From: Flavipsychrobacter sp.
Lineage (GTDB): Bacteria; Bacteroidota; Bacteroidia; Chitinophagales; Chitinophagaceae
Direction: 5' to 3'
Length of the DNA stretch: 56,806 bases
NCBI GenBank assembly: GCA_016786565.1
Contig: JAEUVY010000007.1
Coordinates: 1 to 56,806 of the forward strand
Position 1 is the first letter of the stretch; each line of letters opens with the position of its first letter. The position numbers and the translations under genes are program-made. The notes beneath the pieces were generated by a model. That model was not told the DNA's origin. It searched no databases and worked only from the letters and a program-made list of their open reading frames with translations. Positions 9,075-18,200 of the stretch are shown here, in pieces.

Positions 9075-9851
9075 TTATTTGCCTTTGAACACGGGTTTTC
9101 TCTTTTCCAGAAATGCCTGCACCCCTTCTTTAAAGTCGTGCGTGCTGCCGGCTATCACCTGCGTACGCATTTCCATATCCAGCTGCCCTTCTATGCTGTG
9201 GTTGAAGGTGCTGTTGAGCAAGCGCTTGGTGAGGCCTATGCCACGGGTGGGCATCTGCGCCAGCATGGTGGCCATTTTCTTTGCCTCGGCTTCAAACACC
9301 TCGTCGGGGAATGACTTGTAGATCATGCCCATGGCCACGGCATCGGCGGCCATTACTTTTTCGCCGGTCATCATGAGGGCGGCTGCGCGCTGCATACCCA
9401 CCAGACGCGGCAGGAAGTAGGTGCCGCCACTATCGGGGATGAGGCCTATTTTGCTGAATGCCTGTATGAATGAAGCGCCGGCTGCGGCCAGCACTATATC
9501 GCAGGCCAGGGCTATGTTGGCACCGGCACCGGCAGCTACGCCGTTCACCGCGGCCACAACCGGCTTTTCTACATTGCGTATGCGCAGGATGGTAGCATTG
9601 TAATGCTCTGCCACCAGTCGCTCAAACTCCTCGGGGGTGGGGTTGGTAGCCTCCGCAAGGTCCTGACCCGAACAAAAACCCTTTCCGGCACCGGTGAGGT
9701 AGATGCAGCGCACCTCGTCGTCGTTGGCACAATCGTCAAGGGCTTCTTGCAACTCCATGGCCATTTCGCGGTTGAAACTGTTGTATTTATCGGGGCGGTT
9801 GAGCGTGATGTAGCCTACGCCATTCTCTTTATGCAGCAATACAGTACTCAT
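9075..9851 (-). CDS. paaG: Enoyl-CoA hydratase/isomerase, PaaG type
   Basis: A 258-aa crotonase-fold enzyme. PaaG converts the epoxide of phenylacetyl-CoA to oxepin-CoA and also isomerises enoyl-CoAs. Motifs: oxyanion-hole segment GKGFCSGQDL (57-65) and NGVAAGAGANIALACD (103-118), then AFSKIGLIPDSGGTYFLPR with the aspartate at 140 that serves as catalytic acid in this subfamily instead of the hydratase glutamate. The C-terminus (FKEGVQAFLEKRKPVFKGK) also follows PaaG closely. No other phenylacetate genes lie in the window, so it could act in general beta-oxidation. The start is fixed by a TATCTTTG box 4 nt upstream. Confidence 0.88.
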   Translation of the reverse strand: MSTVLLHKENGVGYITLNRPDKYNSFNREMAMELQEALDDCANDDEVRCIYLTGAGKGFCSGQDLAEATNPTPEEFERLVAEHYNATILRIRNVEKPVVAAVNGVAAGAGANIALACDIVLAAAGASFIQAFSKIGLIPDSGGTYFLPRLVGMQRAAALMMTGEKVMAADAVAMGMIYKSFPDEVFEAEAKKMATMLAQMPTRGIGLTKRLLNSTFNHSIEGQLDMEMRTQVIAGSTHDFKEGVQAFLEKRKPVFKGK

Positions 9852-9855
9852 GTGT

Positions 9856-9863
9856 CAAAGATA
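9856..9863 (-). promoter_or_regulatory. -7 promoter element of paaG
   Basis: The minus strand reads TATCTTTG, ending 4 nt before the paaG ATG. It implies a leaderless or very short-leader mRNA for paaG and the secreted protein behind it. Confidence 0.6.
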
Positions 9864-9999
9864 CAATTTTGAGAGGAGTGTTTTAGGAGCAGAAGGCAGG
9901 AGCAGACAGCAGGAGCTTTCCTAATTCCAAACACCCTAATTCCAAATCTCAATGTTTCAGTTCCTCCTGTTACACTCGCGATAATTACTTATAGTGTTT

Positions 10000-10318
10000 A
10001 GCGCAAATGAAAATAACCGGTGTTTTCCTGCGCAGATTTTTTTGTAGTGCGCAGATTCTGGGGATTTTCATTGATTATCAATGAGGATGTGGGAAGCTTT
10101 GCTTTACATTGCTTCCTCCCGAATGCTTTCGGGACAGGCACACTGCGCAAAACCTGCGCACTTCTTCTCACTTGGTGCGCACCCGAGAAGTGACACCAAA
10201 TCATAATATAAACTATTTTCCTCCATTTTTGTAAACTTCTATTCAAGTTACACACGCAAAGGAAAACAGGCAAAAGAAAGTTTTATGATACTGCGTTTTT
10301 GGTAGTGTGATAGAAAAA
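10000..10318 (-). repeat. Long hairpin-rich repeat, copy A (left flank of island 1)
   Basis: Read on the minus strand, this stretch is homologous to 14886-15180 on the plus strand. The best part (10224-10318 against 14886-14980) is about 95 nt with roughly a dozen differences; its first ~60 nt have only two. The rest shares the order of hairpins: CACTTCTTCTC/GAGAAGTG around GGTGCGCACC (10159-10192), CCCGAA/TTCGGG (10118-10133), a GGAAGC/GCTTCC pair, and TTGATTATCAA. TGCGCA motifs recur in both copies. I see no gene in it. Together with 14886-15180 it forms an inverted pair around the AT-rich island. Confidence 0.8.
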
Positions 10319-10365
10319 AGTTGACGGGGAATTCCAACCGGGCTGAGGCAAAATGACAACGAGTA

Positions 10366-10812
10366 TCACTTAACAGAGTGAAGATTTTCCTCGTAGTAAA
10401 GCAAGCTTGTGTTTGTATAACCGTAATACACAAAACTGTCTTTTAGATAATAATAATACAGATAATCTACCGTCTGGAAGTTGGGGTCTCTGTACAACTG
10501 TATTCTTTGGCGGGCAGTATCATGGTATATAAAAACAAACTGTGAGTACACGCGTGACGGGTTATCAACAGATATAGAAGTACTACTTACTAACTTCATT
10601 ACCCATTTTTCTTCTTTGGAGACACGATAAGCGGTATCAGGATCAGTATAGACATACTCGCCAACCATTTTTCGCGTCCCGACCATTTGACGAATATATT
10701 CCTCATTGGTTTTGAGAGTTGGAGGTGTTACGCTTTTGTCTTTTCTGCACGCAGTAGCTTGTAGTAGAAACAACCCGGCGACAAATAGCGATAGCTTCCT
10801 TAACGTATGCAT
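10366..10812 (-). CDS. Hypothetical lipoprotein
   Basis: A 148-aa protein starting MHTLRKLSLFVAGLFLLQ, with a lipobox at QATAC. ATG at 10812 is preferred over a TTG at 10821. The mature domain (EEYIRQMVGTRKMVGEYVYTD, YYYYLKDSFVYYGYTN) is rich in Tyr and beta-prone and resembles the small lipocalin-like or lipid-anchored domains common in Chitinophagaceae. I do not recognise a specific family. It lies inside the inverted-repeat boundaries of island 1, just within copy A, and is divergent from the nuclease-helicase operon. Composition is less AT-rich than the operon, so it may be resident rather than imported. Confidence 0.7.
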   Translation of the reverse strand: MHTLRKLSLFVAGLFLLQATACRKDKSVTPPTLKTNEEYIRQMVGTRKMVGEYVYTDPDTAYRVSKEEKWVMKLVSSTSISVDNPSRVYSQFVFIYHDTARQRIQLYRDPNFQTVDYLYYYYLKDSFVYYGYTNTSLLYYEENLHSVK

Positions 10813-11071
10813 AAAAGACAATATTACAAGAATGATGCCGAACTTGGGAAAGGAAACAAAGCGTATTCATTTTAGAGATACATCGGGTCGTTTAATTAAA
10901 TTTGGTATCGCTCTTACAAAAATTATTGGATGTGGCAATTTGGCCACAATTAATTGGCTTCTATGAGCATTAGATTCGGATGCACTGCAACACTTCCGAA
11001 ACACCGTAAATGAATTGATTAATTCTGAAGTACCAGTTCTCTTTGACACATCGTAAACAATTTGAAAGCCA

Positions 11072-12913
11072 ATGAATGAGAAAACACTAACGACGCTGCA
11101 GAAGGAATACCGGAATTTCTTTTTAAATAAACTAGATCAATTCGGGGTGAAATCACCAGCCCATTTATCGAAAGAAAGCAAGAGTAAATTTTTCAGGGAA
11201 ATAAAAGAGGATTGGAGGAAAGTTAAGCAAAGAAAAGAGGACACGCTCACAAGCAAATATGAGCCCGTTACACAAATTTTTAACGATGAAAAAGATACAA
11301 CTGTTTCAACGAACGGAAACTACATTGCGTTTATAAATGATACAGAAAACACAGAGCAAGATAAAACAACACCAGACAAGAAGACTGAGAACAAAAGAAC
11401 GAACAGGTCAATAAATTTATCGTACCCAAAAGCAATCGCACAACAAGAAATAATAACAAGAGTCGTATCAAAACCTAATCCGGAACAAACGAATGATTTA
11501 AGAATACTTTACTCACCCAATGGACATTTTGAACAGGAAGCCCCCTACAGATATCCAGTCGTAAAAATGCCAAAACCAAATTCAATTTTGAAACTACCTC
11601 GGGTAGGCAGGTCGAATCTAAAAGGCTTTAAAGAGGACGACTTTTTTATTGAACTGCAACACCATTTTACAAATATTGAAGTCACAAATAATCTTCATTT
11701 GGCAATACCAAATTTCTCCAAACCATATGAGCCTGACATTGTCTTATTCGATAGAAACATAAACCTCTACATTGATATTGAAATTGATGAACCATACGAT
11801 GGGTTCTTCAGATTCCCTACACATAATTACCGAGCGGAAGATGGATTTAAACAGGACAACATTCGTGATTTATTTTTTGTAGAAAGTGGGTGGGTTGTTA
11901 TTAGATTCACAGAAAAGCAAGTGCATAAACAATCGAATGAGTGTATCGATTTTATTAAAAATGTCATCAAATCGATCAGGCAATCTGATTTTTTTTCCAG
12001 TCTGACATGCGAGATTGAAGATCAATGGAATGAAAATCAAAGTATTCAATGGCAACTCAATAACTACAGAGAGAAATATTTAGAAATACAATCATTTCGT
12101 CGTAGAACTCACTCGATCGAAATCTATGTTGATGAAACTGAAATAGAAGATATAGAGAAAAATATACAGCGCACACCATTTAGTGACATTGAGAAACAAT
12201 TTGACAAGGATCTCCATAAATACTTCCATCAAAACGATAAAACTGGAAACGCAGAATTAATTTCAGTAACAACTTTAATTGAAAGGTTCTTTCAATTTGA
12301 TATTCTCCGTTACATTCAACGAGAGGCAGAAAAACAGAATGTTGAAGAAGAGACGTTACTGATTGAATTTCTTGCTTTGCGAGACGAAGCTGCGTTGATC
12401 GGAACTGAGCTTCACTTGCAAATTGAAAATTACCTTACCCAAAAACCATTCGATAATAGATTGAAAGAGTTCGAATATTTTCTTGCATTCGAACGGGAGA
12501 AAATAATCCCAAGAGGATTAACTTTTGTAGAAGCTGAAAAAAAAATATTTCTTAACGAATTTAATGTAGCAGGCACCGTTGACTGTCTTTTTAAGAAACC
12601 TGATGGGAGGTATGTGATGGTTGATTGGAAGAGAAGTAAAAAATTGATTGTAAGTGGAACTGAAAGTCCAGACAAAAGAGGGTTTCGTTTAGAAATACCG
12701 GGCTTACAAGAGTTAACAAATTGTAGTTACTATAGATATTGTATGCAGCAAAATATGTACAAATACATTTTAGAAAGAACGTGCAGTATGGAAATTACTG
12801 ATATGATTTTAGTAGTATTACACGAAAACTATTCAAGATACTATACAATTAAGTTACCCGAAATGCCAAATGAAACAACATTAATTCTAACCTCTCTTAA
12901 CCATAAAATATAA
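11072..12913 (+). CDS. Protein with two predicted PD-(D/E)XK nuclease domains, the second RecB/Cas4-like
   Basis: 613 aa, very AT-rich. Residues 1-130 are charged and unlike known domains. Residues ~185-300 look like a Vsr/DUF559-type endonuclease: EPDIVLFD (D222), then the beta strand YIDIEID (E237, D239 in place of the usual ExK lysine), then RDLFFVESGWVVIRF. Residues ~397-590 are a RecB/Cas4-family nuclease: GTELH (H448), VAGTVDCLF (D504), VDWKRSK (D518, K520) and a QxxxY motif (Q559-Y563). That is the full active-site set of Dna2, RecB and Cas4 nucleases. No cysteine cluster for an Fe-S centre is evident. The stop codon abuts the ATG of the helicase gene (TAAATG), implying translational coupling. 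Likely role: DNA end processing with the helicase, probably in defence; the role is inferred. The first domain may be inactive because its ExK lysine is missing. Confidence 0.8.
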   Translation: MNEKTLTTLQKEYRNFFLNKLDQFGVKSPAHLSKESKSKFFREIKEDWRKVKQRKEDTLTSKYEPVTQIFNDEKDTTVSTNGNYIAFINDTENTEQDKTTPDKKTENKRTNRSINLSYPKAIAQQEIITRVVSKPNPEQTNDLRILYSPNGHFEQEAPYRYPVVKMPKPNSILKLPRVGRSNLKGFKEDDFFIELQHHFTNIEVTNNLHLAIPNFSKPYEPDIVLFDRNINLYIDIEIDEPYDGFFRFPTHNYRAEDGFKQDNIRDLFFVESGWVVIRFTEKQVHKQSNECIDFIKNVIKSIRQSDFFSSLTCEIEDQWNENQSIQWQLNNYREKYLEIQSFRRRTHSIEIYVDETEIEDIEKNIQRTPFSDIEKQFDKDLHKYFHQNDKTGNAELISVTTLIERFFQFDILRYIQREAEKQNVEEETLLIEFLALRDEAALIGTELHLQIENYLTQKPFDNRLKEFEYFLAFEREKIIPRGLTFVEAEKKIFLNEFNVAGTVDCLFKKPDGRYVMVDWKRSKKLIVSGTESPDKRGFRLEIPGLQELTNCSYYRYCMQQNMYKYILERTCSMEITDMILVVLHENYSRYYTIKLPEMPNETTLILTSLNHKI

Positions 12914-14752
12914 ATGGAAATACTACGAGAATTCATACACGCAATCGAATTAGAAAGCGAAAGGAATGCAATAGAACATGCCAGCGTAATGGCATTGCCA
13001 CTGAATGAGAGAGTGGCTAAAGGAGTAACAATGGTTAACTTCTCATTAGTTTTTAACTTTAGAGAACTCCCCCCTAGCCCCTGGGATGAACCGATAGAAT
13101 TTCCGCTCTCTTATATCGACTCTGCACAAATCACTTGCGATAAGAATATATCCAAATTCAAAGAGGGCTCTAAAGTAATATTATGTAATAGGGGCCATAA
13201 TTTTAAAATGGAAATAAAAGAGGACAGTGTCGACTCATTTATCTTGGAACCTCAAGATTTTCATAAGTATAGCTGTTATATAGAAAGAAATAATTACCCG
13301 AAAAACAATTGGGAGTTACGTGAAGACAAATCAGATGCAACTGAAAAAATGTTGACAAAAACAGCTGAGGTATTAAGCAACGATAATAGCAAATTATCTA
13401 GGATAGACAATATATTAAATGGTCGAGCAAAAAATTTCTATTCTTCAAATACCTACGACATTGCGAACCTTAATAATTCTCAAAAAAATGCCCTTTCTAA
13501 CGCAGTTAATTCAAGTGACTTTTGCATAATCCAAGGGCCTCCCGGAACAGGGAAAACTGAAACTATTGCAAACATGGTGAAGGTATTTTTGGAACAAGGA
13601 AAAAAGGTATTTGTTACGGCACCAACCCATACAGCAATAAATAATTGCTTGAATGCTATTTCAAAAAGGATTCAGGACAAAAGTAAGGTTATTAAAATTG
13701 GAGACAGGCCACAAAATAAAGAACTAGCTGATAACAGCCATGTTTCGACCAAAGCAAGCTTAGCATACCCAACTTATCAAAATAGTGTCGAATTTCACCA
13801 ACACGGCATAGTAATTGGTGCGACGCCATATTCTGTTTGTTATGATGCTACAAAAAAATTGAGATACTGGGAATTTGATGTGTGCATTGTTGACGAAGCT
13901 TCTCAACTGTCAATACCATTATCGCTTGCTGCGATGTCAAGATCTAATAAATATATTTTTGTAGGTGACCATAAACAATTAGACCCAATCGTTCCACAAG
14001 GGACTGAATCAGAAATGTTCTCGGAATCAATTTTCTCGAGGTTGGCAAGAATTTATCCTAATGAAATAAATTTATTGAACGTTTCGTACAGACTTAATAA
14101 ATCTTTAATTAGCATACCAAACACCTTATTCTACAATGATAAATTGGAATCGAGCCCACGCGCAATTTTAGACAGTAAACACTACGAATGTCAATACCAC
14201 GCCAACATCTTAAATAATGATCCGCACATACTGGTATTACACAATGAATTTGACGGTATTAGCGACTCAAAATATGAAGCTGTGATAGTGACAAACCTAG
14301 TTTCTGATTTGGCTCGAAATGGTGCCAAGCTTAGCGAAATTGGTATTATGACTCCATATAGAGCTCAAGTACGGACAATACGTAGAGAGCTGAAAAACAG
14401 ATTTCCTAAAATGACGAAGGACCATTTCAAAATGCTGTTTATCGACACGGTTGACAGTATGCAAGGACAAGAACGAGATTATGTCATTTACAGTTTGGCT
14501 AATTCTCATCCTTTAGAGTCAATGAAACGTTTGGATTTTTTTTATAGTCCAAATAGGTTAAATGTTGCAATCACTCGAGCTAAGAAAAAGTGTTTTGTTA
14601 TAGGCAACTACAAAGTTTTTGACATGTCAGACATAAACATATTTAACCATTCAGAATACCAAGAGATCAAAAAAAGCCTGATGATATTTGACGATTATTA
14701 CCACCTCTCAACAAAAATTACATTGAGTTCAGATATTCAATCTGAATGGTAA
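12914..14752 (+). CDS. Upf1/Dna2-type superfamily 1B helicase
   Basis: 612 aa. The order of SF1 motifs is complete: Q motif LNNSQKNAL (187-195), Walker A GPPGTGKT (208-215), Ia APTHTAINN, Walker B VDEAS (326-330), III GDHKQLDPIV (351-360), IV SYRLNKSL, V DTVDSMQGQERDYV (511-524) and VI NRLNVAITRAKK (547-558). DEAS and AITRAKK place it with the Upf1/IGHMBP2/Dna2 branch, 5'-3' ATP-driven translocases on ssDNA or RNA. Residues 1-180 contain a beta-rich region that may correspond to the OB-like domain of this branch. The gene starts immediately at the stop of the two-nuclease gene, so the proteins are probably made in similar amounts and act together. Base composition matches its partner and differs from the host genes on either side. 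No separate promoter is visible. Confidence 0.92.
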   Translation: MEILREFIHAIELESERNAIEHASVMALPLNERVAKGVTMVNFSLVFNFRELPPSPWDEPIEFPLSYIDSAQITCDKNISKFKEGSKVILCNRGHNFKMEIKEDSVDSFILEPQDFHKYSCYIERNNYPKNNWELREDKSDATEKMLTKTAEVLSNDNSKLSRIDNILNGRAKNFYSSNTYDIANLNNSQKNALSNAVNSSDFCIIQGPPGTGKTETIANMVKVFLEQGKKVFVTAPTHTAINNCLNAISKRIQDKSKVIKIGDRPQNKELADNSHVSTKASLAYPTYQNSVEFHQHGIVIGATPYSVCYDATKKLRYWEFDVCIVDEASQLSIPLSLAAMSRSNKYIFVGDHKQLDPIVPQGTESEMFSESIFSRLARIYPNEINLLNVSYRLNKSLISIPNTLFYNDKLESSPRAILDSKHYECQYHANILNNDPHILVLHNEFDGISDSKYEAVIVTNLVSDLARNGAKLSEIGIMTPYRAQVRTIRRELKNRFPKMTKDHFKMLFIDTVDSMQGQERDYVIYSLANSHPLESMKRLDFFYSPNRLNVAITRAKKKCFVIGNYKVFDMSDINIFNHSEYQEIKKSLMIFDDYYHLSTKITLSSDIQSEW

Positions 14753-15211
14753 CAAAAAATGTGGGTTAGCCATTTTTCTAATCTCCCTGCTTGCCGTAAT
14801 CCCCGACTAAGTCAAAAATCAATTTTTTATTATTTCTAAGTACCATACAAAACAACAGAACTTAGGTTAGCCGGCGAGGCATAAAATTTCTATCATACTA
14901 CCAAAAACGCACTATCATAAAACTTTCTTTTGCCTGTTTTCCCGCACGAGTGTAACTTGAATAGAAGTTGATGAAAATGGCCCATCGGAGCATATATGGT
15001 AATTAAATTTCACTTCTCACTCTGCGCAGAATTGCGCAGCAGGTGAGAAGAAGTGGGAAGTTTTTGCGCAGTTTTGGGAAGCAGTGGGAAGCTGCGCTTC
15101 CCACCTTTTTATTGATAATCAATTAATTACATAAAAAGTGGGAGGAAGAAAAAAATTGCGCAGTTGGGAAGTAACAGGCCTACCACGGTGGGTGTGAAGT
15201 TCTTCTAAGGT
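14753..15211. repeat. Intergenic region containing repeat copy B (right flank of island 1)
   Basis: No gene is visible. 14886-15180 is the plus-strand copy of the element at 10000-10318. Its landmarks are the conserved block at 14886-14980 and a long hairpin at 15011-15055 (CACTTCTCAC paired with GTGAGAAGAAGTG, three-base bulge, TGCGCAG twice in the loop). A perfect hairpin GTGGGAAG/CTTCCCAC follows at 15084-15104, then TTGATAATCAA and two more TGCGCAG motifs. The two copies face each other across the island. Confidence 0.8.
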
Positions 15212-15247
15212 AAAAAAAGCGACCACTGCGTTGTGGGCAGTGGTCGC
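15212..15247 (-). terminator. Rho-independent terminator of nrdJ
   Basis: On the minus strand an 11-bp perfect stem, GCGACCACTGC/GCAGTGGTCGC, with a 7-nt loop is followed by seven T residues. It lies 31 bp past the nrdJ stop codon. Confidence 0.92.
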
Positions 15248-15278
15248 GGGCTATGGGGATGATATAGCAGAGTATTGG

Positions 15279-18200
15279 TTAGCTGCAGCCTGTGGTGGTG
15301 CCGCAGTTGGGGCACATATAGCAGGTGCCGTTGCGCAGGGTGATGTTGCCACAGTTGCGGCAGGCCGGCGCATCGGCGCTGGTGCCCATCAGCTTCTTCA
15401 TATCGGCGGTAACGGCAACGGGTGTTGGTGCCAATGCTGCTTTAGGCTTCTGCACCGGTGCGCTTTGCGGCGCAGTGACGCGCACCTGAGAGAGTTCCTG
15501 CTGGCGGTCTTCCATCTCCTGGGCATGTGTGCGCCTTTCGGGGTCGGGCACATGCACAAGGTCGTCGCGGTCCAGGTATTCGTAGGCAAGCACCCGGAAG
15601 ATATAGTCGAGCACGGAAGTGGCACTCTTGATATTGGGGTGATCGACAATGCCCGACGGCTCGAAGCGGGAGAACGCGAATTTGTCCACATACTCCTCGA
15701 GCGGCACACCGTACTGCAGGCCCACAGAGACGGCAATGGCAAAACTGTTGAGCAGGCTGCGCATGGTGGCGCCTTCCTTGGCCATATCCACAAATATCTC
15801 GCCGAGGGTGCCATCGCTATACTCGCCGGTGCGCAGGAAGAGGGCCTGACCGCCCACCTTGCCCTTTATGGTGTAGCCACGGCGCTTGGCGGGCAGTTGC
15901 TTGCGCTCTACAATGCGGCTGAGCTGGCGCTTGAGCTGCGTATCGGGGCTGGCCTGCACGCGCTTGTTCACCTCTTCCAGCAATTCATCAACGGTGAGCT
16001 GGCTCATGTCTATGATGTTGCTGGCATCGGCAGCGGCTTCGGCAGGTTCTTCTTTTTTCTTCTTGTCGCTTTTGTTGCTGAGCGGCTGGCTGAGTTTGGA
16101 CCCGTCGCGGTAGAGGGCGCAGGCCTTGAGGCCCAGCTGCCAGCTGAGGTAGTAACAATCCTTGATCTCATCAATAGATGCCTCGTTGGGCAGGTTGATG
16201 GTCTTGGAGATGGCACCGCTGATGAACGGCTGCACAGCCCCCATCATGCGGATGTGGCCATGGGCGTGAATGTAGCGTTCGCCCTTCTTGCCGCATTTGT
16301 TGGCACAGTCGAAAACAGGCAGATGCTCGGGCTTGAGGAACGGCGCGCCTTCCACGGTCATGGTGCCGCACACATAGTCGTTGGCTGCGTCTATCTCGTC
16401 GTCAGAGAAGCCGAGGCTGCTGAGGAGGTTGAAGTCGGGCGCGAAATACTGTTCGGCAGTGAAGCCCAGGCGTTGCAGGCACTCTTCGCCCAGCGTGTAC
16501 ACGTTGAAGACGAAGCCCACCTCGAAGGCACTCTCAACGGCGGCATCGAGCTTTTTGAGCTCTTCGCCCATGAGGCCTTTTTCGCTGAGGCTCTGGTGAT
16601 TGATGAAGGGCGCACCTGCAAACGTGCCGTGGCCCTTGGCATACTTCACTATGGCATCGGTCTGCTCGGGCGTGTAGCCCAGCTTGGTGAGCGCGGCCGG
16701 TATAGACTGGTTGATGATCTTGAAGTAACCACCACCGGAAAGCTTCTTGAACTTAACAAGGGCGAAGTCGGGCTCGACACCGGTAGTGTCGCAGTCCATG
16801 ACCAGACCTATGGTGCCGGTGGGCGCAATAACAGTGGCCTGCGCGTTGCGGTAGCCATACTGCTCGCCCATCTTCACGGCCTCGTCCCAGGCGCGGGTAG
16901 CGGCCTTCAGGAGGTAGTCGGGGCAGTACTTGGCGTTGATGCCCATAGGTTTTATCTCGAGGCCTTCGTAGGCTTCCGAAGCATCGTAAGCGGCAGCGCG
17001 GTGATTGCGCATCACGCGCATCATGGCGTCGCGGTTCTCGGCAAAACGCGGGAAAGCGCCCAGGTGACGGGCCATCTCGGCGCTGGTGCGATAGGCCACA
17101 CCATTCATGATGGCGGTGATGGCACCGGCTATGCCGCGGGCCTCATCGCTATCGTAGGCAATGCCGCTGACCATGAGCATGGAGCCGAGGTTGGCATAAC
17201 CGAGGCCCAGGGTGCGGTAGTCGTAGCTGAGCTGCGCAACCTCGGGCGACGGGAACTGCGCCATAAGTACAGATATCTCCAGCACCACTGTCCACAGACG
17301 GGTCATGTATTCGAAACCGGCCACATCAAACACACCTGTCTCTTCGTTGAAGAAGCGACGGAGGTTGAGCGAGGCGAGGTTGCAGGCAGTGTTGTCTATA
17401 AACATATACTCGCTGCACGGATTGGACGCCCTGATGGGTCCACCGGCAGGGCATGTGTGCCACTCGTTGATGGTAGTATTGTATTGTGTACCGGGATCGG
17501 CACAGCGCCATGCGGCATAGGCTATCTTCTCCCACAGCTCTTTGGCAGGCACGGTCTTCATGACCTTGCCGGTGCTGCGGGCTGTCATTTCCCAATCGGC
17601 ATTCTCATCGAGCTTGCGGAAGAATTCGTTGGGGATGCGTACAGAGTTGTTTGAGTTCTGGCCGGATACGGTGCGGTAGGCCTCGCCTTCGTAGTCGGAA
17701 GAGTAGCCGGCGGCGATAAGTGCTGCCACTTTCTTCTCTTCTTCCACCTTCCAGTTGATGAACTCTGTGATCTCGGGGTGATCGAGATCGAGACAGACCA
17801 TCTTGGCAGCACGGCGTGTGGTGCCGCCGCTTTTGATGGCACCGGCCGCGCGGTCGCCTATCTTGAGGAAGCTCATGAGGCCGCTGGAAGTGCCGCCGCC
17901 CGAGAGCTTTTCGCCATCGGCACGGATGTTGGAATAGTTGGTACCCACTCCCGAGCCATACTTGAAGATGCGCGCCTCGCGTACCCACAGGTCCATGATG
18001 CCGCCTTCGTTAACGAGGTCGTCATCTACACTGAGGATGAAGCAGGCGTGTGGCTGCGGGCGCTGATAAGCGTTCTTGGAGCGCTCCAGTTTTCCGCTTG
18101 TGGGATCGACATAATAGTGCCCCTGCGCCTTGCCGTCTATGCCATAGCTGTTGTAAAGGCCTGTATTGAACCACTGCGGCGAGTTGGGCGCGCAGCTTTG

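Noticed and set aside
10118..10139. Terminator CCCGAA/TTCGGG near paaG
   Set aside because: The hairpin has no T-tract and belongs to the long repeat shared with copy B; a similar GCCTGTCCCGAAAGC sequence recurs at about 56048.
10867..11049. Small frames between the island lipoprotein and the nuclease gene
   Set aside because: Short, overlapping frames on both strands with no signal peptide, domain or ribosome-binding features; more likely promoter DNA.
15231..17654. 807-aa open frame on the plus strand
   Set aside because: It lies antisense to nrdJ, whose protein is unmistakable; the opposite frame is open only because of GC-rich codon bias.
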